A DNA stretch of 23,550 nt from Alphaproteobacteria bacterium (GCA_023259875.1 JALRFL010000218.1:1-23550); one strand, 5' to 3'; shown: positions 1-7,855, counted from the first letter of the stretch. Notes: generated by a model not told the origin, from the letters alone. Numbers and translations are program-made.

Positions 1-204
1 CAAGGTAGTGGGAAGACCACTTTTCGAATAGCCATAAAGGCACAGGTCTAAGAACAACTGCGCACGTTCGAAGGCACTTTGGTCATGGTGCGCGTTATTG
101 GAGTTGTAGTTGCCATGAATCATTTCGACAAACATCTTTAACGCGGCTGCATGAAAAAAGCTTGAACCACTCGACATTGATTCGGTTCCAAGAGTCTGGA
201 TGAA
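1..204 (-). CDS. Unidentified open frame fragment, probably foreign to the neighbouring contig
   Basis: The minus strand has an uninterrupted frame (codons starting at positions 204, 201, 198 and so on) that reaches the left edge, about 68 residues. Its codon use is protein-like, with internal methionines including one at 177-175. I do not recognise the family and see no catalytic motif. The right limit is set by where gltB coding becomes recognisable on the plus strand; the frame itself continues as a shadow inside gltB. In the gltB frame a TGA at 201-203 lies just upstream of the first residues that fit GltB, so this stretch is probably not gltB sequence at all. The frame could also be a chance opening. 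Confidence 0.3.
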
Positions 205-1673
205 ATCCGAATGCTCGGGTTTGTGTGAAACTTGTTGCCGCGACAGGCATTGGTACGATTGCGGCTGGTGTTGCTAAGGCTAAGGCAGATACGATTTTGA
301 TTTCTGGTCATGGCGGCGGAACAGGGGCAAGCCCCCAATCTTCAATCAAACACGCAGGGATGCCATGGGAAATGGGGCTGTCGGAAGCCCACCAAGTCCT
401 CACCATGAATGGCCTGCGCAACAAGGTGATCCTAAGAACTGATGGCGGTCTGAAAACAGGGCGTGATGTGGTGATGGCCGCGATGTTAGGGGCTGAAGAA
501 TATGGTATTGGGACGGCATCATTGCTCGCCATGGGCTGTATCATGGTCAGACAATGTCATTCCAACACTTGTCCTGTGGGAGTATGCACCCAGCGCGAAG
601 ATTTGCGCGCGAAATTTACAGGCACGCCTGAAAAAGTGGTGCAACTGTTCACGCATATTGCCGAAGAGGTACGCGAAATCTTGGCTTCGCTTGGTATGTC
701 GAGCCTTGATGAGGTGGTGGGTCGTACGGATTTACTACGTCAGGTCAGCCGAGGTGATGCCGCGCTTGATGATCTTGATCTCAATCCCATTCTCGTTCGC
801 GCAGATGGCACAACCCATGGACGCAAGCCTAATCATGAACGCAACGAGGTGCCTGACACCCTTGATGCCTTGATGTTAACAGATGCACGCAATGCCCTTG
901 ATCGTGGTCAACGGATGCAGCTTTCCTATAATGTGAAGAACACCCAACGCGCTATTGGCACGCGCCTGTCATCGCATATCACCCGTAAGTTTGGTATGAC
1001 AGGATTGAAAGAGGAAACCATCACCGTGCGGTTGCGCGGCTCTGCTGGGCAATCCCTTGGTGCGTTTGCGGTGCAAGGCCTCAAGCTTGAGGTGCATGGG
1101 GATGCTAATGATTATGTGGGTAAGGGGCTATCAGGTGGCCTGATCAGTATTCGCCCAATGGCGGCATCACCATTAGTGCCGCAAGATCATACCATCATTG
1201 GCAATACCGTCCTTTATGGGGCGACTTCTGGCAAATTGTTTGCTTCTGGTCAGGCTGGTGAAAGGCTGGCGGTTCGTAATTCTGGCGCGGTGGCTGTGGT
1301 TGAGGGCTGTGGGTCGAACGGATGCGAATACATGACAGGTGGTGAGGTTGTGACTCTTGGTCGTGTTGGGTCAAATTTTGGGGCTGGCATGACAGGTGGC
1401 ATGGCCTTTGCCTATGATCCTGATGGTAAGTTTGAAAGCCAGATCAATTCAGAAAGCATTGGTCTTTACCGGCTCTTAACCTCACATTGGGCAGATCATC
1501 TTAAGGCTAGAATTGAGGAGCATCACCGCCATACCGCATCACCGCTCGCGGCTAAGCTGTTGTCTGAATGGGATCAGGCGGTTTCGCAATTTTGGCATAT
1601 TGTGCCGCATGAGGTGTTGCCGCATTTGTCGCATCCTGTTATCGTTACTAAAGGTGGTGAGGCTATCGCCTGA
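204..1673 (+). CDS. gltB: Glutamate synthase large subunit, C-terminal third (5' truncated)
   Basis: GltB, with GltD, converts glutamine and 2-oxoglutarate to two glutamates (NADPH-GOGAT) in the cytoplasm. About 489 of the usual ~1500 residues are present. The frame fits GltB from position 204 (residues NPNARVCVKLVA), before the first possible GTG at 225. Visible are the end of the FMN-binding synthase barrel (ISGHGGGTGASP), the [3Fe-4S] cysteines in C-x5-C-x4-C spacing (first Cys codon at 537-539), and the glycine-rich beta-helix domain (GSNGCEYMTGGEVV, then GSNFGAGMTGGMAF). The amidotransferase and central domains are missing because the sequence upstream of ~204 is unrelated and has an in-frame TGA at 201-203. 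gltD does not follow: the next gene is an acetyltransferase. The natural C-terminus appears intact. Confidence 0.95.
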   Translation, partial: NPNARVCVKLVAATGIGTIAAGVAKAKADTILISGHGGGTGASPQSSIKHAGMPWEMGLSEAHQVLTMNGLRNKVILRTDGGLKTGRDVVMAAMLGAEEYGIGTASLLAMGCIMVRQCHSNTCPVGVCTQREDLRAKFTGTPEKVVQLFTHIAEEVREILASLGMSSLDEVVGRTDLLRQVSRGDAALDDLDLNPILVRADGTTHGRKPNHERNEVPDTLDALMLTDARNALDRGQRMQLSYNVKNTQRAIGTRLSSHITRKFGMTGLKEETITVRLRGSAGQSLGAFAVQGLKLEVHGDANDYVGKGLSGGLISIRPMAASPLVPQDHTIIGNTVLYGATSGKLFASGQAGERLAVRNSGAVAVVEGCGSNGCEYMTGGEVVTLGRVGSNFGAGMTGGMAFAYDPDGKFESQINSESIGLYRLLTSHWADHLKARIEEHHRHTASPLAAKLLSEWDQAVSQFWHIVPHEVLPHLSHPVIVTKGGEAIA

Positions 1674-1739
1674 TCCATTTACTTTTGGTCAAATTCATCC
1701 GTGGTCTTACCCATTGGTGAAAGTAATAAAGACAACGCC

Positions 1740-2291
1740 ATGGACGCTGCCGCTCATTCTGATCCAAACCTATCTGTTGTGATCAGGCAACAGACCTCTG
1801 ATGATGCCAAAGAGATTGACCGGCTGATGAGCTTGGGCTTTAGCTCAAGCCATGCTGGGCGTAACATTTGGCGTCTGCGTGAGGGCAAGGTGATTGAGGA
1901 GTTGTGTTTGGTGGCGGAGACCGAAGCCGGACATCTTTTGGGCTCAATCCGCTATTGGTCAATTACTATTGCAGAAAAACCATCAATTCTGTTAGGGCCG
2001 TTGGCGGTTGATCCGGCGGTTCGTGGACGGGGCATTGGGGTTCAGTTGGTGCGGCAGAGCCTTGAGCGTGCTATGGCAGGGCCTTGGCATTGGTGTTTTA
2101 TTTCGGGTGAGCCAAATTATTATCTCAAGTTTGGGTTTAGCCCTGTGACTTATGATGATGTTAGCCTTCCTGCCCATATAGAAGAAGAGCGTTTGCATAT
2201 GCTGGCGTTATCTTCGGCCACGCCAGATGAAATGCCGCCGAAACCTTGGCCGGTTTTGTCTATGATCCCTGCAACGAAAGAGGTTAACTGA
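1740..2291 (+). CDS. GNAT family N-acetyltransferase (YhbS-like, COG3153 type)
   Basis: A 183-residue protein with one GNAT fold. After the beta4 strand (ILLGPLAVDPAVRG) comes the acetyl-CoA pyrophosphate loop RGRGIG, and near the C-terminus GEPNYYLKFGFSP, the pattern of the YhbS/COG3153 branch. The substrate cannot be read from sequence. I chose ATG at 1740; an in-frame GTG at 1701 would add 13 residues outside the fold, and neither start has a clear Shine-Dalgarno. The stop overlaps the next gene's ATG by one base (TGATG), which suggests translational coupling. It follows gltB by 66 bases on the same strand, so co-transcription is possible. Confidence 0.85.
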   Translation: MDAAAHSDPNLSVVIRQQTSDDAKEIDRLMSLGFSSSHAGRNIWRLREGKVIEELCLVAETEAGHLLGSIRYWSITIAEKPSILLGPLAVDPAVRGRGIGVQLVRQSLERAMAGPWHWCFISGEPNYYLKFGFSPVTYDDVSLPAHIEEERLHMLALSSATPDEMPPKPWPVLSMIPATKEVN

Positions 2292-2959
2292 TGCGCGTTC
2301 TGCATCATTACTGGTTGTCATCAGGGTCGCGATTTGTGCGCCTTTTCCTAACAGAACACAAGCTGGATTTCTTGCCAAAACTTGAAGAATACTGGCGAGC
2401 TGAAACCGCTTTTTTGAAATTAAATGTGGCAGGTAGCGTGCCTGTGCTTGTGGAAGATGACGGCACGGTTCTTTGTGGCAGTTATGTCATTGCAGAATAT
2501 TTTCAAGATGTTTTGCCTGATGGTCATTTGTTGCCCGGTTCAGCATCAGAACGGGCAGAGATCAGACGACTGTTTGATTGGGCGGCAGGACGGTTTGAAC
2601 GCGAAGTGGTTCAGCCTTTGATCCATGAACGCTTGATCCGCCGCATGACGGGTGATGGCGTGCCATCATCTGTGGTCATTCGCTCTGCCCTTAGCAATAT
2701 GAATGTGCATCTGGCCTATTTTAATCATCTGGCTGAACACCGGCAATGGTTAGCCGGCGCAAAGATGAGCATAGCGGATTTTATGATCGCCGCGGCGGTG
2801 TCCGTTCTGGATTATATGAATGATATTCATTGGCAAGAATGGGATGAGCTAAAGATGTGGTATGCACGGATCAAATCGCGCCCTTGTTTTCGGGCGTTAT
2901 TGTCTGATCAGGTGACAGGCATCACGCCACCCCCACATTACACCAATCTGGATTTCTAA
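2291..2959 (+). CDS. Glutathione S-transferase family protein
   Basis: A 222-residue cytosolic GST-like protein. The N-terminal thioredoxin-like half has a candidate active-site serine in the stretch SSGSRFVR (residues 10-17) and the cis-proline at VPVL (Pro51). An all-alpha C-terminal domain follows, with WLAGAKMSIADFMIAA, typical of the GST C-domain. The usual Glu-Ser pair that binds the gamma-glutamyl group is Gly63-Ser64 here (LCGSYVIAEY), so glutathione binding may be altered. The start overlaps the acetyltransferase stop. The gene converges on the hydrolase on the other strand with only 7 bases between stops. Substrate unknown; it could be a stress or xenobiotic enzyme. Confidence 0.88.
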   Translation: MRVLHHYWLSSGSRFVRLFLTEHKLDFLPKLEEYWRAETAFLKLNVAGSVPVLVEDDGTVLCGSYVIAEYFQDVLPDGHLLPGSASERAEIRRLFDWAAGRFEREVVQPLIHERLIRRMTGDGVPSSVVIRSALSNMNVHLAYFNHLAEHRQWLAGAKMSIADFMIAAAVSVLDYMNDIHWQEWDELKMWYARIKSRPCFRALLSDQVTGITPPPHYTNLDF

Positions 2960-2966
2960 ACCTATC

Positions 2967-3740
2967 TTAGGGTTTGGTCTGGCGCGTGATTTCTGCCAAG
3001 GTCGCCAGCAAAGTATCGAGTTGATCCGGCTCAGAAAAGCGGTGATTGGCGTCTTCATCAAATAACACTTGCACATTTTTATGGGCAATGGCCTCAGCGA
3101 TGCGATTAGCAGTTTGCCATGGCACTTCTTCGTCTTTCATGCCATGTAACAACCGCACAGGGCAGGATATTGGCATCATCCCCCCTAGCACCAGATGATC
3201 GCGCCCCTCGGTAATTAATTGATAGGGATAGACCACTTCACTTTCTTCATAAGGGTTGGGTAAAGCGATTTGTCCATTTAAGGCCATGGTCTTTTGCTGA
3301 TCTTTACTCAGCGCGTTCCAGATTAATTCTTCGGTAAAATCTGGCGCGGCGGCGATACCAATAAGGCCTGAAATTTTTTCGGGCCTTGCTATCGCCACTA
3401 ACAGCATCAGCCACCCGCCTAAAGATGACCCTACCAGATAACATTTCCCCGGAACCAATTGGTCAATGACCGCCAGACAATCCGCTTTCCATTGCCCGAT
3501 CGTGGCGTCAAGCATATTGCCATCAGATTGGCCATGCCCAGTATAATCAAACCGAATACAGCCAAAATTCTGATGTCTGGCCCATTCCTCCACCACTAAG
3601 GCCTTAGTGCCATCCATATCAGAACCATGACCATGAAGAAAAACAATCGTCGGGGTATCTTTTGCAAGAAACCTGCGATAAGCGATGGTTTTGCCATCAT
3701 GTTTCAGAAACGAAAGGGGGGTGGCGGTATCCGTTGTCAT
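2967..3740 (-). CDS. Alpha/beta hydrolase, ABHD10-like serine hydrolase
   Basis: A 257-residue alpha/beta hydrolase. The nucleophile is Ser106 in GSSLGGW, with acid Asp203 (LHGMKDEEVPW) and His233 (DANHRF); the oxyanion-side motif is HGHGSDMDG. The motifs around Ser106 and Asp203 (GSSLGGWLM, ARPEK, CPVRLLHGMKD) closely resemble what I recall of animal ABHD10, a mitochondrial thioesterase and acyl-glucuronide esterase; this is from memory, not an alignment. I chose ATG at 3740 rather than the GTG or ATG starts that extend the frame to 3890, because GGAGGCAGGA lies just upstream and the longer N-terminus adds no domain. It is divergent from the glycosyltransferase. The physiological ester or thioester substrate is unknown. 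Confidence 0.88.
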   Translation of the reverse strand: MTTDTATPLSFLKHDGKTIAYRRFLAKDTPTIVFLHGHGSDMDGTKALVVEEWARHQNFGCIRFDYTGHGQSDGNMLDATIGQWKADCLAVIDQLVPGKCYLVGSSLGGWLMLLVAIARPEKISGLIGIAAAPDFTEELIWNALSKDQQKTMALNGQIALPNPYEESEVVYPYQLITEGRDHLVLGGMMPISCPVRLLHGMKDEEVPWQTANRIAEAIAHKNVQVLFDEDANHRFSEPDQLDTLLATLAEITRQTKP

Positions 3741-3768
3741 AAAGCGTCCTGCCTCCGAAGAGATGCCT

Positions 3769-3801
3769 ATCGGCCAATAAAGCGATATACAAGAGGCCGA
3801 T
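3769..3801. repeat. Inverted repeat in the hydrolase / glycosyltransferase divergent spacer
   Basis: ATCGGCC (3769-3775) and GGCCGAT (3795-3801) are perfect inverted copies separated by 19 bases. They lie 28 bases upstream of the hydrolase start. They could be an operator or a leader hairpin; no partner regulator gene is present, and a chance occurrence is possible. Confidence 0.3.
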
Positions 3802-3855
3802 GAAGCGTTAAAAGCGTATCCATCATTATCATTTACATAAGACTGCTTCTTATCC

Positions 3856-5013
3856 ATGCCATCACCACAACTCAAAGGCAAGACCATCATGCAAATTCTA
3901 CCCAGCCTTAATCAGGGTGGGGTTGAACGCGGCACTCTGGAAATGGCTGAGGCTATTCTCGCCGCTGGTGGCCGTTCGCTGGTCGTTAGCTCAGGTGGGG
4001 TTATGGTCACTCGCCTGAAACGCATGGGCGCGGAACATATTGCTTTACCTGTGGCCTCTAAAAACCCATTACGCTGGCCGTTTATTCGCCGCCGGCTTCG
4101 GCAGATTATGGTTGAAGAAGGGGTAAATTTAGTTCATGTGCGGTCAAGAGCACCGGCATGGATTGCCATGGCGGCGGCGCGGCGCATTAAGGTGCCTGTG
4201 GTATCCACCATTCATGGCCGGTTCAAAGCCGGAAATATCTTTAAGCGCTATTACAATTCTATTATGGTGCGGTCAGATCATATTATCGCCATTTCGCGCT
4301 ATATTGCTGGGCTAGTCAAAGATCAATTCCCCAAGATTGCCAAGCGTATTACCACTATTCATCGAGGTGTGGATATCAATATGTTTGATCCTGCCAAGGT
4401 ATCAGCACAGCGAGTGATTAATGCCGCGCATCATTTGGGGATACCTGATCACAAAAAGGTGGTGATGTTGCCGGCGCGTCCGTCGCTTTGGAAAGGCCAG
4501 CAGATCACCATTGAGGCTATGGCAAAACTGGATCAAAAAGATATTATATTGGTATTGGTTGGTGCACTTTCCGGCAAGGCCGGTTTCCAACAGCGTCTTA
4601 CCTCCAGCATTTCTCAGCTAGGATTGGAGGGGCGCGTGAAACTTGCGCCAGAAAGTCAGGATATGCCAGCCGCTCTGATGCTTGCTGATGTGGTGGTCAT
4701 GCCGTCACTCACCCCGGAACCCTTTGGCAGGGTTGCGATTGAAGCACAGGCCATGGGGCGTCCTGTGGTGGCATTTAACCATGGGGGGGCGGCAGAAAGC
4801 ATTATCCCCGGCGAAACCGGCTGGCTGGCAGAACCGGGGAATGTCGATAGTCTTGGGACGGCTATTGCCGAGGCATTAGCCCTCAAAGTGCGTGAGCGTA
4901 AGCAATTTGCCAATCGCGCACGGCAACATATTGTTGCAAATTTCTCAACTGATCTCATGGTATCAAAAACTCTTAGCGTCTATGGCAAAGCCTTGAAATC
5001 CGCTTTGGTATAG
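3856..5013 (+). CDS. Glycosyltransferase family 4 (GT-B fold)
   Basis: A 385-residue GT-B glycosyltransferase, probably transferring a sugar from a nucleotide-sugar donor during surface polysaccharide or LPS assembly. The N-domain opens with MQILPSLNQGGVERGTLEMA, typical of GT4 proteins. The C-domain carries the donor-binding E-x7-E motif (Glu288 and Glu296, EPFGRVAIEAQAMG) and the follow-on GGAAESIIPGETGW. ATG 3856 is chosen for a full N-terminus; ATG 3889 is an alternative that still keeps the first beta strand, and neither has a strong Shine-Dalgarno. There is no predicted membrane segment, so it is probably cytoplasmic or membrane-associated. It lies upstream of thrS without functional linkage; acceptor and sugar are not predictable. 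Confidence 0.9.
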   Translation: MPSPQLKGKTIMQILPSLNQGGVERGTLEMAEAILAAGGRSLVVSSGGVMVTRLKRMGAEHIALPVASKNPLRWPFIRRRLRQIMVEEGVNLVHVRSRAPAWIAMAAARRIKVPVVSTIHGRFKAGNIFKRYYNSIMVRSDHIIAISRYIAGLVKDQFPKIAKRITTIHRGVDINMFDPAKVSAQRVINAAHHLGIPDHKKVVMLPARPSLWKGQQITIEAMAKLDQKDIILVLVGALSGKAGFQQRLTSSISQLGLEGRVKLAPESQDMPAALMLADVVVMPSLTPEPFGRVAIEAQAMGRPVVAFNHGGAAESIIPGETGWLAEPGNVDSLGTAIAEALALKVRERKQFANRARQHIVANFSTDLMVSKTLSVYGKALKSALV

Positions 5014-5115
5014 ATTTTGAAGGTGTTATCGCTTGAATGGCTTGGCTCAAAAGGCTAAGAACAGAGACTTGCAATAAGGATTTTTAGAAATCATCACAAT
5101 ATGGATGAGGATATC

Positions 5116-7041
5116 ATGCCAGTTATCACGCTTCCAGATGGCTCAAAACGCCAATTCGATCAGCCAGTCACCGCCTATGATGTTGCGGCAGATATTGGCC
5201 CCGGTTTGGCAAAGGCAGCTTTAGCGGCACGCATGAATGGGGATCTTATTGATCTTAGCCGGATCATTGAAGACGATGTGAGTCTTGCGCTAGTCACGGC
5301 AAAGGATGATGATGCGCTGGCCTTGATCAGGCATGATTGCGCCCATGTTCTGGCTGAGGCTGTGCTGGAACTTTACCCTGAAACCCAAGTTACAATTGGC
5401 CCATCTATTGAAAATGGGTTTTATTATGATTTCTATCGGGAAACCCCGTTTTCTGAACAGGATTTAGCCGCTATCGAAACCCGTATGCATGAGATTGTGG
5501 ACAGGGATGAGGCCATCACCCGTGAAGTATGGACACGAGATGAAGCCGTTGCGTTCTATCAGAAAAACAACGAGCCTTTTAAGGTTGAGCTGGTCGATGC
5601 CATTCCTGCGGATGAGACGGTTACCTTTTACCGCCAAGGGAATTTTATTGATCTTTGCCGCGGGCCTCACGCGCCTTCAACCAAGAAAATTGGCCATGCT
5701 TTTAAGCTTATGACCGTGGCAGGGGCGTATTGGCGCGGTGATAGCAAAAACCCGATGTTGCAACGGATTTATGGAACGGCTTTTTTCACAGATAAAGACC
5801 TCAGCGCCTATTTGACCATGCTGGAAGAAGCGGAAAAGCGTGATCACCGTAAGCTAGGTAAGGCGCTTGAGCTGTTTCATATCCAAGAAGAGGCCACGGG
5901 TTCGGTGTTCTGGCATCCTAAAGGCTGGACAATGTACCGTGTGATTGAAAGTTATATGCGCCGCCGTTTAGATCAAGCGCAATATAAAGAGGTGAAAACC
6001 CCCCAACTTATTGATCGCACTTTGTGGGAGAAATCGGGGCATTGGGATAAATTCCGTGAAAATATGTTCACCGCCGAAAGCGAAGGGGATCGCATCCTAG
6101 CCCTCAAGCCGATGAATTGCCCCGGCCATGTTCAGATTTATCGCCAAGGCATCACCTCATATCGTGATTTGCCCTTGCGAATGGCAGAGTTTGGATCATG
6201 CCATAGAAATGAGCCGTCAGGGGCTTTGCATGGGATCATGCGCGTTCGGGCATTTACCCAAGATGACGCCCATATTTTCTGTACCGAAGACCAAATTGAT
6301 AGTGAAGGCCGAGCGTTTTGTGATCTCTTGCTGGATATTTATCGGGATTTTGGCTTTGATGAGGTTAGGGTCAAGTTTTCTGACCGCCCGCCGGTTCGGG
6401 CAGGGGATGATGCCACTTGGGATCGTGCAGAAGCGGCGTTGCAATCAGCAACAAAGGCAGCAAATCTAGAGACCACCTTAAACCCTGGCGAAGGCGCGTT
6501 TTATGGCCCTAAGCTTGAGTTTGTGTTGCGTGATGCCATTGGCCGTGATTGGCAATGCGGCACCTTGCAGGTAGATTTTGTTCTGCCTGAACGCCTTGAT
6601 GCCGAATATGTGGCAGAAGATGGATCGCGCAAGCGGCCAGTGATGTTGCACCGTGCCATTTTAGGGTCTATGGAACGCTGGATTGGTATTCTCATTGAAC
6701 AATACGCTGGTCGGATGCCGCCATGGTTGGCGCCTGTTCAACTGGTTGTTGCCCCGATCACTGATGCCGCAAAATCCTATGCCGCAGAGGTCAGGGAACG
6801 CGCGGCGGCGATGGGATTCCGGGTAGAGTTTGATGGCCGCAATGAAAAAATCAGTTATAAGGTGCGTGAACATTCGGTGGCAAAGGTGCCGTTTATTATC
6901 GCGGTGGGGGAAAGGGAAATGGCTGAACGCACCATTGCCCTGCGCCGACTGGGTGATAATGGGCAAGAAATCCTTCCCATGGATGAAGCGCTTGCCACAC
7001 TCGCCAAAGAAATTACACCGCCAGATATGAAAACCTCTTGA
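5116..7041 (+). CDS. thrS: Threonyl-tRNA synthetase
   Basis: Charges tRNA-Thr with threonine. The 641-residue protein has the full bacterial layout: N-terminal TGS domain (about 1-62), editing domain with His73 and His77 (HDCAH), class II catalytic core and C-terminal anticodon-binding domain (from about 540). The zinc ligands expected from the family are present as Cys335 (NCPGH), His386 (QDDAHIF) and His512 (LHRAILGS). ATG 5116 is preferred over ATG 5101 because GAGG at 5107-5110 sits five bases ahead of it, and MPVITLPDG is the usual alphaproteobacterial N-terminus. No T-box or threonine-rich leader was seen in the 102 bases upstream. It heads the translation cluster with infC 69 bases downstream. 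Confidence 0.98.
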   Translation: MPVITLPDGSKRQFDQPVTAYDVAADIGPGLAKAALAARMNGDLIDLSRIIEDDVSLALVTAKDDDALALIRHDCAHVLAEAVLELYPETQVTIGPSIENGFYYDFYRETPFSEQDLAAIETRMHEIVDRDEAITREVWTRDEAVAFYQKNNEPFKVELVDAIPADETVTFYRQGNFIDLCRGPHAPSTKKIGHAFKLMTVAGAYWRGDSKNPMLQRIYGTAFFTDKDLSAYLTMLEEAEKRDHRKLGKALELFHIQEEATGSVFWHPKGWTMYRVIESYMRRRLDQAQYKEVKTPQLIDRTLWEKSGHWDKFRENMFTAESEGDRILALKPMNCPGHVQIYRQGITSYRDLPLRMAEFGSCHRNEPSGALHGIMRVRAFTQDDAHIFCTEDQIDSEGRAFCDLLLDIYRDFGFDEVRVKFSDRPPVRAGDDATWDRAEAALQSATKAANLETTLNPGEGAFYGPKLEFVLRDAIGRDWQCGTLQVDFVLPERLDAEYVAEDGSRKRPVMLHRAILGSMERWIGILIEQYAGRMPPWLAPVQLVVAPITDAAKSYAAEVRERAAAMGFRVEFDGRNEKISYKVREHSVAKVPFIIAVGEREMAERTIALRRLGDNGQEILPMDEALATLAKEITPPDMKTS

Positions 7042-7095
7042 TTTTTGTTATTGTTTTATGTCCATTCTATTTAAACCAAATGTTCATCTATCCGC

Positions 7096-7102
7096 AAAGG
7101 AG
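7096..7102 (+). promoter_or_regulatory. Shine-Dalgarno that selects the ATA start of infC
   Basis: AAAGGAG lies 8 bases before ATA 7111 and 44 bases before ATG 7147. It is the strongest ribosome-binding signal in the spacer and supports initiation at the non-AUG codon. A weaker AAAGG (7137-7141) lies just before ATG 7147. Confidence 0.65.
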
Positions 7103-7110
7103 ATACTTCG

Positions 7111-7656
7111 ATAGCTCGTCCACCAATAGGCCCACAAAAGGGCACCATGAGTCGTAATGGACCTCGTGTTAACGATGCCATTACTAATCCGACCGTTCGC
7201 TGCATTGATGAAAACGGTGAACAATTAGGTGTTATCAGTCTAAGGGAAGCTCTGCAAAAAGCAGAAGATGTCGGCCTAGACCTTGTTGAGGTTCAGCCGA
7301 ATATTGACCCCCCTGTGTGCAAGATTCTGGATTACGGGAAGTTTAAGTACGAAACCCAGAAGCGCGCCAATCTCGCACGGAAAAAGCAGAAAATCGTTGA
7401 GGTGAAGGAAATCAAACTTCGCCCCAATATTGATGAACATGATTATCAGGTCAAAATGCGCAATGTGCGCAAGTTTATTGACGCTGGCGACAAGGTTAAG
7501 GTGACATTGCGGTTTCGAGGCCGTGAAATGGCACACCAAGAACTTGGCGCTCAAGTGCTGACCCGGGTTCGTGATGAAATGGAAGAAATTACCAAGGTTG
7601 AGGCCATGCCAAAGATGGAAGGCCGCCAAATGGTAATGGTGTTGGCACCAGCCTAA
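7111..7656 (+). CDS. infC: Translation initiation factor IF-3, apparent ATA start
   Basis: IF-3 binds the 30S subunit, prevents premature 50S joining and proofreads start codons. Both domains are present: the N-domain (GPRVNDAI, VISLREALQKAEDVGLDLVE) and the C-domain (KEIKLRPNIDEHDYQVKMRN, FRGREMAHQELG). The usual ATG choice at 7147 gives 169 residues. Starting at ATA 7111 adds IARPPIGPQKGT, giving 181 residues, close to the familiar ~180, and resembles the arginine/proline-rich N-termini of alphaproteobacterial IF-3. AAAGGAG at 7096-7102 is placed correctly for ATA. Known precedent: E. coli infC starts at AUU, and IF-3 represses its own synthesis through that codon. ATG 7147 remains a possible secondary start. 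thrS is upstream, rpmI-rplT downstream. Confidence 0.95.
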   Translation: MARPPIGPQKGTMSRNGPRVNDAITNPTVRCIDENGEQLGVISLREALQKAEDVGLDLVEVQPNIDPPVCKILDYGKFKYETQKRANLARKKQKIVEVKEIKLRPNIDEHDYQVKMRNVRKFIDAGDKVKVTLRFRGREMAHQELGAQVLTRVRDEMEEITKVEAMPKMEGRQMVMVLAPA

Positions 7657-7777
7657 TCGGCTTATGCCGCCCCCTTTACGCTTATCGCTGAGATGATTGA
7701 TGCCATCTTGGGCGTTATGCGGTTTTATGGCTTGCATTCCGCGCATTTTATGGCTAAAACCCGTCCATGTTCCGCGA

Positions 7778-7801
7778 CCGGGCGCATAAGGGCATGCCCG
7801 G
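7778..7801 (+). promoter_or_regulatory. Hairpin in the infC-rpmI spacer
   Basis: Left arm 7778-7787 (CCGGGCGCAT) pairs with right arm 7794-7801 (ATGCCCGG) over 8 base pairs with a two-base bulge and a six-base loop. It lies 54 bases before rpmI and directly before the putative terminator. By position it could be part of an L20/L35 autoregulatory leader, but no known L20-binding consensus was recognised. Confidence 0.4.
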
Positions 7802-7830
7802 CCGGTTGATGATTAACCCGGTTGTTTTTT
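7802..7830 (+). terminator. Intrinsic terminator or attenuator between infC and rpmI
   Basis: CCGGTT (7802-7807) pairs with AACCCGG (7815-7821) with one bulged C, around a seven-base loop, and is followed by TTG and six T's (7825-7830). The stem is short but the T run is good. Since rpmI and rplT usually depend partly on upstream transcription, it may be partial or regulated. Confidence 0.5.
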
Positions 7831-7855
7831 ACAGCCTTACCCGAAAGAGGATGAA

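Noticed and set aside
1..51. Walker-A-like reading QGSGKTTF on the plus strand at the left edge
   Set aside because: The frame hits a stop after 16 codons and nothing downstream supports an ATPase; the opposite strand has the better open frame.
5036..5086. Short ORF (16 codons) before thrS as a threonine leader peptide
   Set aside because: Only two threonines, no terminator or antiterminator hairpin, and no Shine-Dalgarno.
7045..7073. Promoter-like TTGTTA, 17 bases, TATTTA before infC
   Set aside because: Only four of six and three of six matches in an AT-rich stretch; too weak to list.
7276..7746. 156-codon minus-strand ORF over infC
   Set aside because: Antisense shadow of a strongly conserved gene, with low-complexity composition and no motif.
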